A stretch of 64,000 bases of DNA from Martinezella rhizogenes (lineage in GTDB: Bacteria; Pseudomonadota; Alphaproteobacteria; Rhizobiales; Rhizobiaceae). The position numbers and the translations under genes are program-made. The notes beneath the pieces are model-generated. The model made no database searches. It was not told where the DNA came from and saw only the letters and a program-made list of their open reading frames with translations. The DNA is taken from NCBI RefSeq assembly GCF_007002745.1, contig NZ_SGNY01000006.1, forward strand, positions 124,001 to 188,000, in the 5' to 3' direction. Shown in pieces: positions 53,201 through 62,300 of the stretch (within the stretch, counting starts at the first letter, position 1; each line of letters begins with the position of its first letter).

Positions 53201-55703
53201 GATTGTCGACCAGATCAACCGTGCTGTATCGCTGTTTGCCGCCCATCGCGGTCCAGATGGTACGAGTGACGCGGCGCAGGCCCGTTTGCCTGTGCCGACC
53301 TTCCCAATCGCGGAGCCGGTCGAGGATGCGGGCGATCTCGATTTCTGGAACGGTTTTGGCGGCTTCGCCAAGGGCGGCCAGGAATATGTCGTGCGCCTTA
53401 ATGGCGGGCAGTCGACGCCGCATCCGTGGATTAACGTTGTCTCGAACGAGAGTTTCGGTTTCCACATTTCGGCCGAAGGTGCCGGTTTCAGCTGGAGCCG
53501 CAATTCGCGCGACTATCAGCTGACGCCATGGAGCAACGATCCGGTCATCAACCGGCCGGGTGAGGCTTTCTATGTCGCCGATGTGGAGACAGGAAAGCTC
53601 TATACGCCGTGTGCCGCGCTGTCGCGTGATCCCGAAGCCATGTTTGAAACCCGTCATGGCCTCGGATATTCCGTGCTGACCGGTGTAGCGGATACGCTCG
53701 AAGTCGAGCTGACACAGACCGTTGATCGCGAAAAACCGGTCAAGTTCTCGCAGGTCATCGTTCGTAACAAGGGTACCAAAAGCCGCCGCCTGAAGGTCTA
53801 TGCCTATGTGGAATGGGTGCTCGGCAATAACGGCCAGAAGTCCGCGCCGTTCATTCTGAGCAGGCACGATGCTGCCAGCAACGCGATCTTCGCGTCGAAC
53901 CCCTACAGCATCGACTATAGCGCCCGTACGTCCTTCCTGACGCTCGACACCGAGGCGAGCGGGTTTACCACCAGCCGCCGGGAATTCATCGGCCGCTTCG
54001 GCTCGGCACAGGCGCCGCAGGGCATCGTATCCGGTGCCGCACTCAGCGGCAGTACCGAGGTTGATGGTGACCCCTGCGCCGCGCTGATGCAGGAAATCCA
54101 CCTGAAGCCCGGCGAAGAACGGCACATGACCTTCATTCTCGGCGATGCCGACAATGCGGAGGAGGCCGAAGCGCTGGTGAAAGATGCACGCCAGGCCGAC
54201 TTCCAGTCGGTGCTGGAAGAGAGCAAGGCTTTCTGGACCGGCTTTACCGGTCAGCTGCAGGTTTCCACGCCCGATGCCGGCTTCAACCATATGGTCAATA
54301 ACTGGCTGCCCTATCAGGCGCTGGCCTGCCGAATTCTGGCACGCACGGCCTTTTACCAGTCGAGCGGCGCCTTCGGCTTCCGCGACCAGTTGCAGGATAC
54401 GCTGGCCTTCCTGCTCTATCAGCCTGATCTCGCCCGCAAGCAGATCGTGCGCGCGGCTGGCCGCCAGTTCCCGGAAGGCGACGTACAGCACTGGTGGCTG
54501 CCGCTGACGGGCGCCGGTGTCCGCACGACCATCTCGGACGACGTCGTCTGGCTTGCTTATGCGATCAACCAGTATGTCTCGGCCACGGGCGATGCCGCCA
54601 TCCTTGATGAGAGCATTCCCTTCCTGAAAGGCCCGGCATTGATGCCCGGCCAGCACGATGCTTTCTTCCAGCCGGAGACGAGCGAGCGGTCCGTCACGCT
54701 TTACGAACATGCGGCGCTTGCACTTGATCTCGCTATTCACCGCACCGGTGAAAACGGTCTGCCGCTGATCCTCGGCGGTGACTGGAACGACGGCATGAAC
54801 CGCGTCGGCGTCGGCGGCAAGGGCACCAGCGTCTGGCTCGGCTGGTTCCTCTCCGGGGCTTTGCGTGATTTCATCGAGATCGCCGAAAAGCGTGGTGATA
54901 CCGACCGTGTTGGCAAGTGGGCGGCGCATCGTGAAAAGCTGCGTAATGTTCTCGAAACCGCCGGATGGGACGGCAGCTATTATCGTCGTGGTTACTTCGA
55001 TGATGGCACGCCGCTCGGTTCCGCCGAAAGCGAGGAATGCCGGATCGATTCCCTCGGCCAGAGCTGGAGCGTTCTCTCCGGTGAGGGCGAGGAAGGTCGG
55101 TCGCGGCAGGCAATGGATGCGGTCATGGAGCATCTGGTCGACGAACAGACCGGCATCATCCGGCTGTTCACACCGCCCTTCTCGCGTGCGCCGCATGATC
55201 CGGGCTACATCAAGGGATATCCGCCGGGTGTGCGCGAAAACGGCGGACAATATACCCATGCGGCGACCTGGGTTGTTCTGGCGCTTGCCAAACAGGGCCG
55301 AGCCCAGGAGGCGTGGAACTGCTTCAAGCTGCTCAATCCGGTCAATCATGCACTCGATGCGGCCTCATCGGAAACCTATCGGGTCGAGCCCTATGTGGTG
55401 ACTGCGGATGTTTATGGTGAAGGCGCCTATGCAGGCCGGGGCGGCTGGAGCTGGTACACGGGTTCGGCCGGCTGGCTCTACCGTGCAGCGATCGAAGGTA
55501 TTCTCGGCATCACCCGCACCAACGGCAAACTTCATATATCGCCGTCGCTGCCGGATGACTGGAGCGGTTTCTCGATCAAGATCACGTTGGATGGCAAGGC
55601 GAGAAACATCGCCGTCAGCCGCAAGGCTGATACGGCGGAGGTTTCAGTGTCTGTTGACGGCAAGGATCTGGCGGCGGGCGACCGGGTGATACCGTTCGAC
55701 TGA
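47208..55703 (+). CDS. chvB: Cyclic beta-1,2-glucan synthase
   Basis: This 2831-residue inner-membrane enzyme makes, elongates, trims and cyclises beta-1,2-glucan from UDP-glucose, needed for osmoadaptation and plant attachment. The N-terminal third holds helices (about 410-460) around the glucosyltransferase core, which has YVMTLDADTRL near residue 622 and SRQHRWARGDWQ near residue 770. Further helices lie at about 805-850 and 940-985. A glycoamylase-like domain follows around 1280-1550 (GTPWGISEAAFNARD). The C-terminal GH94 phosphorylase part has GGDWNDGMNRVG near residue 2522, holding the catalytic Asp. Length matches ChvB/NdvB. The exporter chvA converges on it 695 bp downstream. Confidence 0.98.
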   Translation: MSFHITPTAAARDSETKQIDHNDSIRASYMTIEELHDAGAALSRDGADSLPGFMEFDFFERHRENEKEILRVYRTTAVDAENGATITPAAEWLLDNHYVIEEAIQEVRRDFPRKFYRQLPTMTVGGVTIPRVMALGWLYVAHTHSTVSRENMTALVDGYQTSKTLQIGELWALPSIIRFVLIENLRRISIRVERSRRMRQKANEVVDEIIRLNDAEASAALLKQVDSLVDDPTFATQFLYRLRNGSQTSGLAVAWLEERLHAAGTDAENVMMSEHNRLASGNVTMGNIVKSLREIDDTEWSVWFEEVSHIDKVLREETDYEVLDFGSRNTYRNTIELLARRSPKTEVEVARAAVEMARSDMPAGADENHRVNVGSVLVGQRRFELEKALGYRPLVSQHIVRSMRKFNWLAIAAPVLLITAIAMLAVGWFLAEAGMPWYVVTAFLLMFALPASEGATGLFNTLVTFFVKPFRLVGYEFKNGIPQDARTLVAVPCMLTSRDSVDEMMRNIEVHYLANPHGEIYFSLVSDWRDAQYEQSDEDLEILDYAKRELAALNSRYAFDGKTRFYLLHRRRIYNPAEGCWMGWERKRGKLHELNMLLRGDKDTTFLGGANIVPADVKYVMTLDADTRLMRDAVTKLVGKMHHPINRPVIDPVSGRVVEGYGLLQPRVTPSLTTGKDASVFQRVFSINRGIDPYVFTVSDVYQDLTSEGTFTGKGLYDVDAFEAALKGRIEENSILSHDLLEGSFARCALVTDVELVEDFPTRYEVEVSRQHRWARGDWQLLPFILDRARGVTAIGRWKMVDNLRRSLTPIAWFFASILGWYFMDPLGALIWQILLIFSLFVAPTLSLLSGLVPRSTDIVPQAHFHTIWSEIRATNAQVALRIVFIADAACMMTDAIVRSLYRLLVSHKLMLEWRTAASMQSSAQGSIIDYYRQMWHAPVVAMLGLLFAALPGDNAFLIGIPFTLLWVLSPAVAWYVSQSAETEDRLFVSEHVSFELRKIARRTWRYYEAFVTPQENHLPPDNFQETPEPIVASRTSPTNIGVYLLSIISARQFGWISFADTLERIENTIQTVEKMEKHRGHLYNWYHTDTLQTLGPRYVSAVDSGNLAGHLIAVSSACRDWAEAPSAHLQGNLDGIGDVAGILRETLKALPDNRKNLRPLHRRLEERIIGFSNALASVKREHEFASIRVINLAVLARDIQKLATNVDHEVKSAQSAEVTRWAQLLVECCESHISDSAIDLTNMEPLRQRLASLRDRSRNLAFSMDFTFLYRKDRRLLSIGYRVESKELDEACYDLLASECRLTSLFAIAKGDLPTEHWYRLGRQVVPIGAQGALVSWSGSMFEYLMPPLVMQERQGGILNQTNNLIVKEQMNHGRRLGTPWGISEAAFNARDHNMNYQYTNFGVPTLGLKRGLGQNAVIAPYASILASQYDPDGALENLDKLRKLGALGQYGFHDAVDFTPTRVPDGKVCAVVYNYYAHHHGMSIAAVANVAFDGVLRELFHSDPVIEAAELLLQEKAPREVPVMSAKYEPETPGKEQADLLRAEVRSIADPAVRDREVVFLSNGHYSTMLTSTGAGYSKWNGQAISRWKADPTEDRWGTFIFLRDTTNGQWWSATAEPRVIEGEKTKTIFTDDKAEFHKTTGDLQSVVECIVATEHDAEGRRITLLNVGSEDRYIEVTSYMEPVIASEDDDNAHPLFSRMFVQTEIGRRGDVIRAWRNRRSPNEPGTVIAHLAADNAGPSRPTEFETDRAKFIGRGRSLREAAAFDTGATLSSTDGFTLDPILSLRRTVRVPAGKKVSVIFWTIAAPSREEVDKAIDRYRHPDAFAHELVHAWTRTQVQMRHVGVTSQQAAAFQHLGRYLTYPDMHLRADSETLKTGLASQRALWPLAISGDFPIFSLRINDDMDMDIAREALSAHEYLRSRGVIFDLVIVNERAASYAQDMQHALDHISEAQRRINPADGGRPHVFSVRRDLMDEETWSALLAASRVVLHVRNGKIVDQINRAVSLFAAHRGPDGTSDAAQARLPVPTFPIAEPVEDAGDLDFWNGFGGFAKGGQEYVVRLNGGQSTPHPWINVVSNESFGFHISAEGAGFSWSRNSRDYQLTPWSNDPVINRPGEAFYVADVETGKLYTPCAALSRDPEAMFETRHGLGYSVLTGVADTLEVELTQTVDREKPVKFSQVIVRNKGTKSRRLKVYAYVEWVLGNNGQKSAPFILSRHDAASNAIFASNPYSIDYSARTSFLTLDTEASGFTTSRREFIGRFGSAQAPQGIVSGAALSGSTEVDGDPCAALMQEIHLKPGEERHMTFILGDADNAEEAEALVKDARQADFQSVLEESKAFWTGFTGQLQVSTPDAGFNHMVNNWLPYQALACRILARTAFYQSSGAFGFRDQLQDTLAFLLYQPDLARKQIVRAAGRQFPEGDVQHWWLPLTGAGVRTTISDDVVWLAYAINQYVSATGDAAILDESIPFLKGPALMPGQHDAFFQPETSERSVTLYEHAALALDLAIHRTGENGLPLILGGDWNDGMNRVGVGGKGTSVWLGWFLSGALRDFIEIAEKRGDTDRVGKWAAHREKLRNVLETAGWDGSYYRRGYFDDGTPLGSAESEECRIDSLGQSWSVLSGEGEEGRSRQAMDAVMEHLVDEQTGIIRLFTPPFSRAPHDPGYIKGYPPGVRENGGQYTHAATWVVLALAKQGRAQEAWNCFKLLNPVNHALDAASSETYRVEPYVVTADVYGEGAYAGRGGWSWYTGSAGWLYRAAIEGILGITRTNGKLHISPSLPDDWSGFSIKITLDGKARNIAVSRKADTAEVSVSVDGKDLAAGDRVIPFD

Positions 55704-56072
55704 GGCAATCAGCTCTGTTTTGCTTAAGATCAGGCTCCTGCGGTGACGCAGGGGCCTGAATTTTTATGGCCACTTTTGCATCCGGTTTAGCGCGTTGGCG
55801 GTGTCATGGTCGTGAAGCTCTACTGCTTTCACAGTTGCCGGCTGAAAGTCAGCGGCGCCGAGAGGTGTTCATCTACGAAATCCTCGTTGGACCTGACGGA
55901 ATTGTCAGGCTCGGGTGACGTTCACGGCTTTCGGGCAGAGGCAGTCCTTGCAGGCATTCTATTTGCGAATGGCAGCAAGCTGTCATGGATGGCCGGTTTC
56001 AGCACCCGTAGTGATTTGAAGTGCTCTTCGCGTGTGTCGCGATAATTTCGTTAGGTCGAAAGGAAAGCTATT
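55704..56072. other. 369-bp region between chvB and the 81-codon gene
   Basis: The left end carries the chvB terminator; the rest presumably includes the promoter of the small gene at 56073. An open frame at 55806-56045 has neither ribosome-binding site nor recognisable protein and is not called. Confidence 0.4.
55731..55765 (+). terminator. chvB terminator
   Basis: CAGGCTCCTGCG-GTGA-CGCAGGGGCCTG is a 12-position stem (one internal T/G pair), followed by AATTTTTA. It lies 27 nt past the chvB stop. Confidence 0.78.
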
Positions 56073-56318
56073 TTGCAGTTCAACATCTCGTTCACACAAA
56101 CCGCGCTGCTGGCATTCTTGGTGGTCCTGTCCTTGGCATTGTCGTGTTGGCTGGCGCGCTACCCTTCGAAAACAAGCGTCGGAGTGACGCTCGGTATGTT
56201 TCTCGGCGTTTTCTTAATCAATGCCACGGCGGGCCTCGTTGCCTTTCTGGGAAATGCCCTTCCATTCGGACAGATAGATTTTTGGCTGGCAAGTTCTTTG
56301 GCTGACATTCTCCGATAG
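56073..56318 (+). CDS. Small two-span membrane protein, TTG start, 81 residues
   Basis: The frame opens with TTG, 8 nt after AAAGGAAA, a good ribosome-binding site, and closes at 56318 just before a terminator. The protein has two hydrophobic segments, ALLAFLVVLSLALSCWLA (about residues 11-28) and VGVTLGMFLGVFLINATAGLV (about 36-56), joined by RYPSKTS. No family recognised. It sits between chvB and chvA, but nothing in its sequence ties it to glucan synthesis. Confidence is limited by the non-ATG start. Confidence 0.58.
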   Translation: MQFNISFTQTALLAFLVVLSLALSCWLARYPSKTSVGVTLGMFLGVFLINATAGLVAFLGNALPFGQIDFWLASSLADILR

Positions 56319-56341
56319 GTCACCTGTAAGCGAAGCAGGCA

Positions 56342-56378
56342 AAGAAAAAGGGCGGACAAAATGTTGTCCGCCCTTTCC
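56342..56378. terminator. Terminator shared by the small gene and chvA
   Basis: AAAGGGCGGACAA (56348-56360 region) pairs with TTGTCCGCCCTTT (56362-56376 region) with A tract before and T tract after. It sits between the converging stops at 56318 and 56399. Confidence 0.85.
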
Positions 56379-56398
56379 GTATTCCGTTCGCCAGCGCC

Positions 56399-58162
56399 TC
56401 AGGACGCTATGGCTTTTGGCCGGGGCTGGCCTTCATCTTCCGTCAGCAGCCCGCTGGTGCGCAGCAGCGAGGTGAAGCGTCCGCCGCGTTGGCTCAGCTC
56501 ATCGAAAGTACCCTTTTCGATGACCCGGCCCTGATCAAGGAAAAGCACGAGATCGGCGTCGCGAACCGTGGAAAGGCGGTGGGCGATGATGAAGGTGGTG
56601 CGGTTCTTTCTTAGCGCATCCACGGCGGCCTTCACGCGGGCTTCCGTTTCGACGTCCAGCGCGCTGGTCGCCTCGTCGAGAACCAGAATGGGCGCATTCT
56701 TCAGGATGGCGCGGGCAATGGCGATGCGCTGGCGTTCACCGCCGGACAGGCGGTTGCCGCGCTCGCCGACCTGCGTCAGATAGCCGGTAATACGGCTGTC
56801 GATGAAATCCGTCGCCGCTGCCGCTGCCGCTGCTTCCACCACTTCGGCATCGGTTGCCGATTCGCGGCCGAGGCGAATGTTTTCGCGGATGGAACGGTTG
56901 AGCAGGCCGGCATCCTGGAACACGGTGGCGATGGAGTTGCGGAGCGAGTTCTTCGTCACCGTCGAAATATCGGTTCCGTCGATCAGGATCTGGCCGGAAT
57001 CCGGGTCATAGACGCGCTGCAACAGGTTGATGAGCGTGGTCTTTCCGGCGCCGGTTGGTCCGACAATGGCGATGGTTTCACCGGCCTTGGCCGTAAACGA
57101 GACGTCATGAACGCCCTGCTTGGTGTTGGCAAAACCGAAATTGATGTTGCGGAATTCCACGGTGCCGGAGACGTTCGACAATTCGCGGGCGTCGCCCGGT
57201 TCTTCACGTTCCTTGACGGAATCCTCCAGCACGAAGAAATCTTCAAGCTTGGCGCGGGCTTCGAAAATCTGCGTCACGAACTGGCGCATCTGGTCCAGGC
57301 GGCCGATCAGGAGATTGGCAAAACCGATGAAGGCGATAACGTCACCGACGCGCAGTTCGCCGTTCTTCACCAGCACGGTACCGATGACGAGAATGATCAT
57401 CATCGAAACGGTGGAGGCGGTGCGGTTAAGCGCGCTGGCGAAAGCCCACCAGTCGAGAACGGGATATTGGGCGCTCAGCAGTTTTTCGGTGAAGGATTTC
57501 AGCGCCTTCGTTTCAGCTTCGATGCGGTTGTAGCTGTGCAGCACCGACACGTTGCTGATGGAATCGCTGACATGGGCAAAAACGCTGTGATAATGCTCTT
57601 CGACCGAAGCCTGCCCGTCCTTGGTGCGGCCCATCACCCACTTGCCGATGAACCAGTAAACGATGCCGAGGCCGATCAGCACGAAGCTGAGGCGCAAGTC
57701 CATGGCCATGGCTGTCGGGATGAGCAGCACCAGCGCCACGAAGGTGGCCAGATGCGTGCGCATGAATTCCAGCCATAGGCCGAACAGCGTCTCGCTGGCG
57801 CGCAGCAGGGTGTGCAGGGCGTTGGACGTGCCGCGCAGATGGTGCCAGGAGAGCGGCATCGAAATGATGCGACCGAATGCTTCCGTCAGCAATGTTGCAC
57901 GCCGGCCATGCGCCAGCCGGTCAGCCTCGCGGGCGACCGCGACGTAAGCGACGGTGTTGAAGACGCCGAAGCCCGCCCACAGAATGAGGATGGGCGTAAC
58001 ATTGGTGCCGGAAGAAATGGCGTCGATGATACGGCCGAACAGCACCGGTTCGGCAATGGTGATCGCTGCAAGAATGACGTTGGCGATGACGACCACCGTC
58101 ACCCGCCATTTATGAACGGTCAGATAGCGCAGAGCGCGTGTGTAAACCTGAAACAAGGTCAA
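56399..58162 (-). CDS. chvA: Cyclic beta-1,2-glucan ABC exporter
   Basis: This 587-residue half-type ABC transporter has an N-terminal six-helix membrane domain (about residues 15-310) and a C-terminal ATPase. The ATPase carries Walker A GPTGAGKTTLINLLQRV, signature LSGGERQRIAIARAI, Walker B with D-loop LVLDEATSALD, and the switch His in FIIAHRLSTVRDAD. It works as a homodimer to move the cyclic glucan made by ChvB into the periplasm. The start FQVYTRALRYLTVHKW is typical of ChvA/NdvA. It converges on chvB with the small membrane gene between, and is divergent from a luxR-type gene across 269 bp. Confidence 0.97.
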   Translation of the reverse strand: MTLFQVYTRALRYLTVHKWRVTVVVIANVILAAITIAEPVLFGRIIDAISSGTNVTPILILWAGFGVFNTVAYVAVAREADRLAHGRRATLLTEAFGRIISMPLSWHHLRGTSNALHTLLRASETLFGLWLEFMRTHLATFVALVLLIPTAMAMDLRLSFVLIGLGIVYWFIGKWVMGRTKDGQASVEEHYHSVFAHVSDSISNVSVLHSYNRIEAETKALKSFTEKLLSAQYPVLDWWAFASALNRTASTVSMMIILVIGTVLVKNGELRVGDVIAFIGFANLLIGRLDQMRQFVTQIFEARAKLEDFFVLEDSVKEREEPGDARELSNVSGTVEFRNINFGFANTKQGVHDVSFTAKAGETIAIVGPTGAGKTTLINLLQRVYDPDSGQILIDGTDISTVTKNSLRNSIATVFQDAGLLNRSIRENIRLGRESATDAEVVEAAAAAAATDFIDSRITGYLTQVGERGNRLSGGERQRIAIARAILKNAPILVLDEATSALDVETEARVKAAVDALRKNRTTFIIAHRLSTVRDADLVLFLDQGRVIEKGTFDELSQRGGRFTSLLRTSGLLTEDEGQPRPKAIAS

Positions 58163-58431
58163 ATTTTCAATCCAGTCCGAGCGTCTTTTTCGTGCGGTTA
58201 ATTGTTCGGCCTCAACGCCATGCTACTTTAGCAATGTTGCATGAGACGGCGAAATTTGTGTAATTATCGCTCTTTCTGTCTGAATGGCGGCTTAACAAAT
58301 TGACCGCGCGTGCGAACCGAAAAAAACCGAACCCGATGTTTCCAGGGACGCCGTCACAAGATTTCGCATCTTCGTTTCAAGGATTGCTAACGACGATATG
58401 TTCAATCTGAAATGACCGGCGCCCGAGTAAC

Positions 58432-59238
58432 ATGACGTCATCGCGGGACCATGTCCTTCGTGTCATCCCTTTCAAATCAAGCTCCGGACCCTGTGTCTTT
58501 ATGCACGATATTCTTCATTTCATCTCTGCGTGTTACCAGGCGGGAAACGCTGATCGCGTTCGTGCCGATTTTGCCACGCTCATACGCGAATATGGTTTCG
58601 AATATTTCCTTGTCAGCAGGCGTCTGACCGGTGAGATCGCCTCTACCGGCCAGATTCTCGCACAACATCTGCCCGACGGCTGGCTCGAGGTCTACCGGGC
58701 CAAAAAATATAATCTTGTCGATCCTGTTCGCAAGGTGATCGGCATGGTGCACAAGCCGTTTCAATGGAAAGAAGCGCTGGAAGGATTGCCGCGTGCGATG
58801 CACCGAAAAAGGGCGAGCGTCTTTTTTCACGATGCCGGCCGTTATGGTCTGCAGGGTGGTTACGCCTTTCCCGTGCATGGCCGCGCGGGGTTTATCGGCG
58901 CGGTCTTCATTGGCGGCCAGGACCGGCAATTGCCGTCGCTGCAGGTAGAACTGCTTGATGCGGCGACACGCGCGGTGTTCTGGCGCCTGCTTGATCTTTC
59001 CGGTCAGGCCCATGGTCTCAACAATGCCCCGGATGTTTCCGCTCTGGAGTTGACGAGGCGTGAAATGGAAGTGCTGACGCTGATGGCAGATGGCATGACC
59101 TCGACGGAGATTGGACGCCAGCTATCCATCTCCAACCATACTGTCGATTGGTACATCAACGGAATCCAGCGCCGTTTCAGCGCCAAGAACCGGCAGCATA
59201 CCGTAGCACTTGCTTTTCGCCATGGTTTGCTGAGCTAG
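58432..59238 (+). CDS. LuxR-family regulator with intact acyl-homoserine-lactone pocket
   Basis: This protein of up to 268 residues has an N-terminal autoinducer-binding domain and a C-terminal GerE helix-turn-helix (LTRREMEVLTLMADGMTSTE and IGRQLSISNHTVDWY). The pocket residues keep the canonical order and spacing: Trp and Tyr in WLEVY, Asp-Pro in NLVDPV nine residues later, Trp in FQWKE fourteen after that. The DNA-binding Glu and Gly positions are also kept. No synthase gene is in the window, so it looks like a LuxR solo. The ATG at 58432 has a poor ribosome-binding site; an ATG at 58501 (MHDILHF) is an alternative that better fits the usual length. Confidence 0.86.
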   Translation: MTSSRDHVLRVIPFKSSSGPCVFMHDILHFISACYQAGNADRVRADFATLIREYGFEYFLVSRRLTGEIASTGQILAQHLPDGWLEVYRAKKYNLVDPVRKVIGMVHKPFQWKEALEGLPRAMHRKRASVFFHDAGRYGLQGGYAFPVHGRAGFIGAVFIGGQDRQLPSLQVELLDAATRAVFWRLLDLSGQAHGLNNAPDVSALELTRREMEVLTLMADGMTSTEIGRQLSISNHTVDWYINGIQRRFSAKNRQHTVALAFRHGLLS

Positions 59239-59344
59239 CGCAAACAGGACAGTTCTCGCCGGAATTGCCCTTTCCAAGACCGGGTTTTGCTGCTTAATTC
59301 CGCAGTGCAGCAGAAATTTTGTTTTGGCGTGTGGGGAGACCGTC

Positions 59345-62300
59345 TTGAAGATATCGAAAATACTTGTTGCCAACCGATCCGAAATAGCGATCCGCGTTTT
59401 CCGGGCAGCCAACGAGCTTGGGATAAAAACCGTTGCGATTTGGGCGGAAGAAGACAAGCTGTCTTTGCACCGCTTCAAGGCGGACGAGTCCTATCAGGTC
59501 GGCAGGGGTCCGCATCTCGCCAAGGATATGGGGCCGATCGAGAGTTATCTGTCGATCGAGGAGGTCATCCGCGTGGCCAAGCTCTCCGGAGCGGATGCTA
59601 TCCATCCCGGTTATGGCCTTCTGTCCGAAAGTCCTGAATTCGTGGAGGCCTGCAACGAGGCCGGCATTACCTTCATCGGACCGACGGCGGATACGATGCG
59701 CCAGCTCGGCAACAAGGTCGCCGCCCGCAATCTGGCGATTTCCGTTGATGTCCCCGTGGTTCCCGCCACCGACCCGCTGCCGGACGATATTGCGGAAGTG
59801 GAGCGCATGGCTGAGGCAATCGGCTATCCGGTCATGCTCAAGGCCTCCTGGGGCGGCGGCGGCCGCGGCATGCGCGCCATTCGCAAAAAGGAAGATCTGG
59901 CCCGTGAGGTAACGGAAGCCAAGCGTGAGGCGAAAGCCGCTTTCGGCAAGGACGAGGTCTATCTCGAAAAGCTCGTGGAGCGTGCGCGCCACGTGGAGAG
60001 CCAGGTGCTTGGCGATACCCACGGTAATGTCGTGCATCTGTTCGAGCGTGATTGTTCGATCCAGCGGCGCAATCAAAAGGTCGTGGAGCGTGCACCTGCA
60101 CCATATTTGTCTGAAGCCCAGCGTCAGGAACTGGCGGCCTATTCGCTGAAGATCGCCGCTGCGACCAATTATATTGGTGCCGGCACGGTCGAATATCTGA
60201 TGGATGCCGATACCGGCAAATTCTACTTCATCGAGGTCAATCCGCGCATTCAGGTGGAGCATACCGTCACCGAAGTCGTGACCGGTATCGATATCGTCAA
60301 GGCGCAGATCCATATTCTCGAAGGGGCTGCGATCGGTACGGCGGAATCCGGCGTTCCGCGCCAGGAGGATATCCGCCTCAACGGCCATGCGCTGCAGTGC
60401 CGCATCACGACGGAAGACCCGGAACACAACTTCATTCCGGATTACGGCCGTATCACCGCCTACCGCTCGGCTTCGGGCTTCGGTATTCGTCTGGATGGCG
60501 GCACGTCCTATACGGGCGCTGTCATCACCCGTTATTACGATCCGCTGCTGGTGAAGGTCACCGCGTGGGCGCCGCAGCCGGATGAAGCAATCAGCCGCAT
60601 GGACCGTGCGCTGCGCGAATTCCGTATCCGTGGCGTTGCAACCAACCTCACCTTCCTTGAAGCCATCATTGGTCACGACAGTTTCCGCAACAATACCTAC
60701 ACGACGCGTTTCATCGATTCGACGCCGGAGCTGTTTGCGCAGGTCAAGCGTCAGGACCGCGCCACCAAGCTTTTGACCTATCTTGCCGACGTGACCGTCA
60801 ATGGTCACCCGGAAACCAAGGGACGCGCCAGACCGTCCGACAAGGCGGCAAAGCCCATCGTGCCTTACATCGATGCGCCGACGCCTGATGGTACCAAGCA
60901 ACTGCTGGACAAGCTCGGTCCAAAGGGCTTTGCGGACTGGATGCGCAACGAAAAGCGCGTGCTGGTCACCGATACGACCATGCGTGACGGACACCAGTCG
61001 CTTCTGGCCACCCGCGTTCGCACACATGATATCGCCCGCGTTGCCAGCGTTTACGGCAAGGCGCTGCCGCAGCTTCTGTCGCTGGAATGCTGGGGTGGTG
61101 CGACATTTGACGTCTCCATGCGCTTCCTGACCGAAGACCCTTGGGAGCGTCTGGCGCTCATCCGCGAAGGCGCGCCGAACCTGCTGCTGCAGATGCTTCT
61201 GCGTGGCGCAAACGGCGTCGGGTACAAGAATTACCCCGATAATGTCGTTAAATATTTCGTCCGTCAGGCCGCAAAGGGTGGCGTCGATCTTTTCCGCGTC
61301 TTCGACTGCCTGAACTGGGTGGAGAATATGCGGGTCTCGATGGATGCGATTGCCGAGGAGAACAAGCTCTGCGAGGCGACCATCTGCTATACCGGCGATC
61401 TGTTGAACTCGGCGCGTCCGAAATACGATCTCAAATATTATACCGGCCTTGCCGCGGAGCTTGAAAAGGCAGGCGCGCATATCATCGCCGTCAAGGACAT
61501 GGCGGGCCTGTTAAAGCCGGCTGCCGCCAAGGTTCTGTTCAAGGCGCTGCGCGAGGCGACCGGTCTGCCGATCCACTTCCACACCCATGATACGTCGGGC
61601 ATTTCCGCCGCGACCGTTCTTGCGGCAGTGGATGCCGGCGTCGACGCCGTCGATGCTGCAATGGATGCTTTCTCCGGCAATACGTCGCAGCCATGCCTTG
61701 GCTCGATCGTGGAGGCGCTGGCGGGGTCGGAGCGTGATACGGGTCTCGATACCGAATGGATCCGCCGCATTTCCTTCTATTGGGAGGCCGTGCGCAACCA
61801 GTATGCGGCTTTCGAAAGCGATCTGAAGGGGCCGGCCTCGGAAGTCTATCTGCATGAGATGCCGGGTGGCCAGTTCACCAACCTCAAAGAACAGGCCCGT
61901 TCGCTGGGTCTCGATAGCCGCTGGCACGAGGTGGCGCAGGCTTACGCCGACGCCAACAGGATGTTCGGCGATATCGTCAAGGTAACACCGTCTTCCAAGG
62001 TTGTTGGTGACATGGCACTGATGATGGTCAGCCAGGATCTGACGGTTGCCGATGTCGAAAACCCTGATCGCGAAGTGTCCTTCCCGGATTCAGTGGTTTC
62101 GATGTTGAAGGGCGATCTCGGACAGTCGCCGGGCGGCTGGCCGGAAGCCCTGCAGAAAAAAGCGCTGAAGGGCGAAGCACCCTATACGGTTCGTCCGGGT
62201 TCGCTGCTGGCGGATGCCGATCTCGATGAAGAGCGCAAGGTCATAGAAACCAAGCTGGAGCGCAAGGTCGACGACTTCGAGTTTGCGTCCTATCTGATGT

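Noticed and set aside
55806-56045. 79-codon frame after chvB
   Set aside because: There is no ribosome-binding site, no hydrophobic or domain pattern, and it overlaps the leader of the better-supported small gene at 56073.
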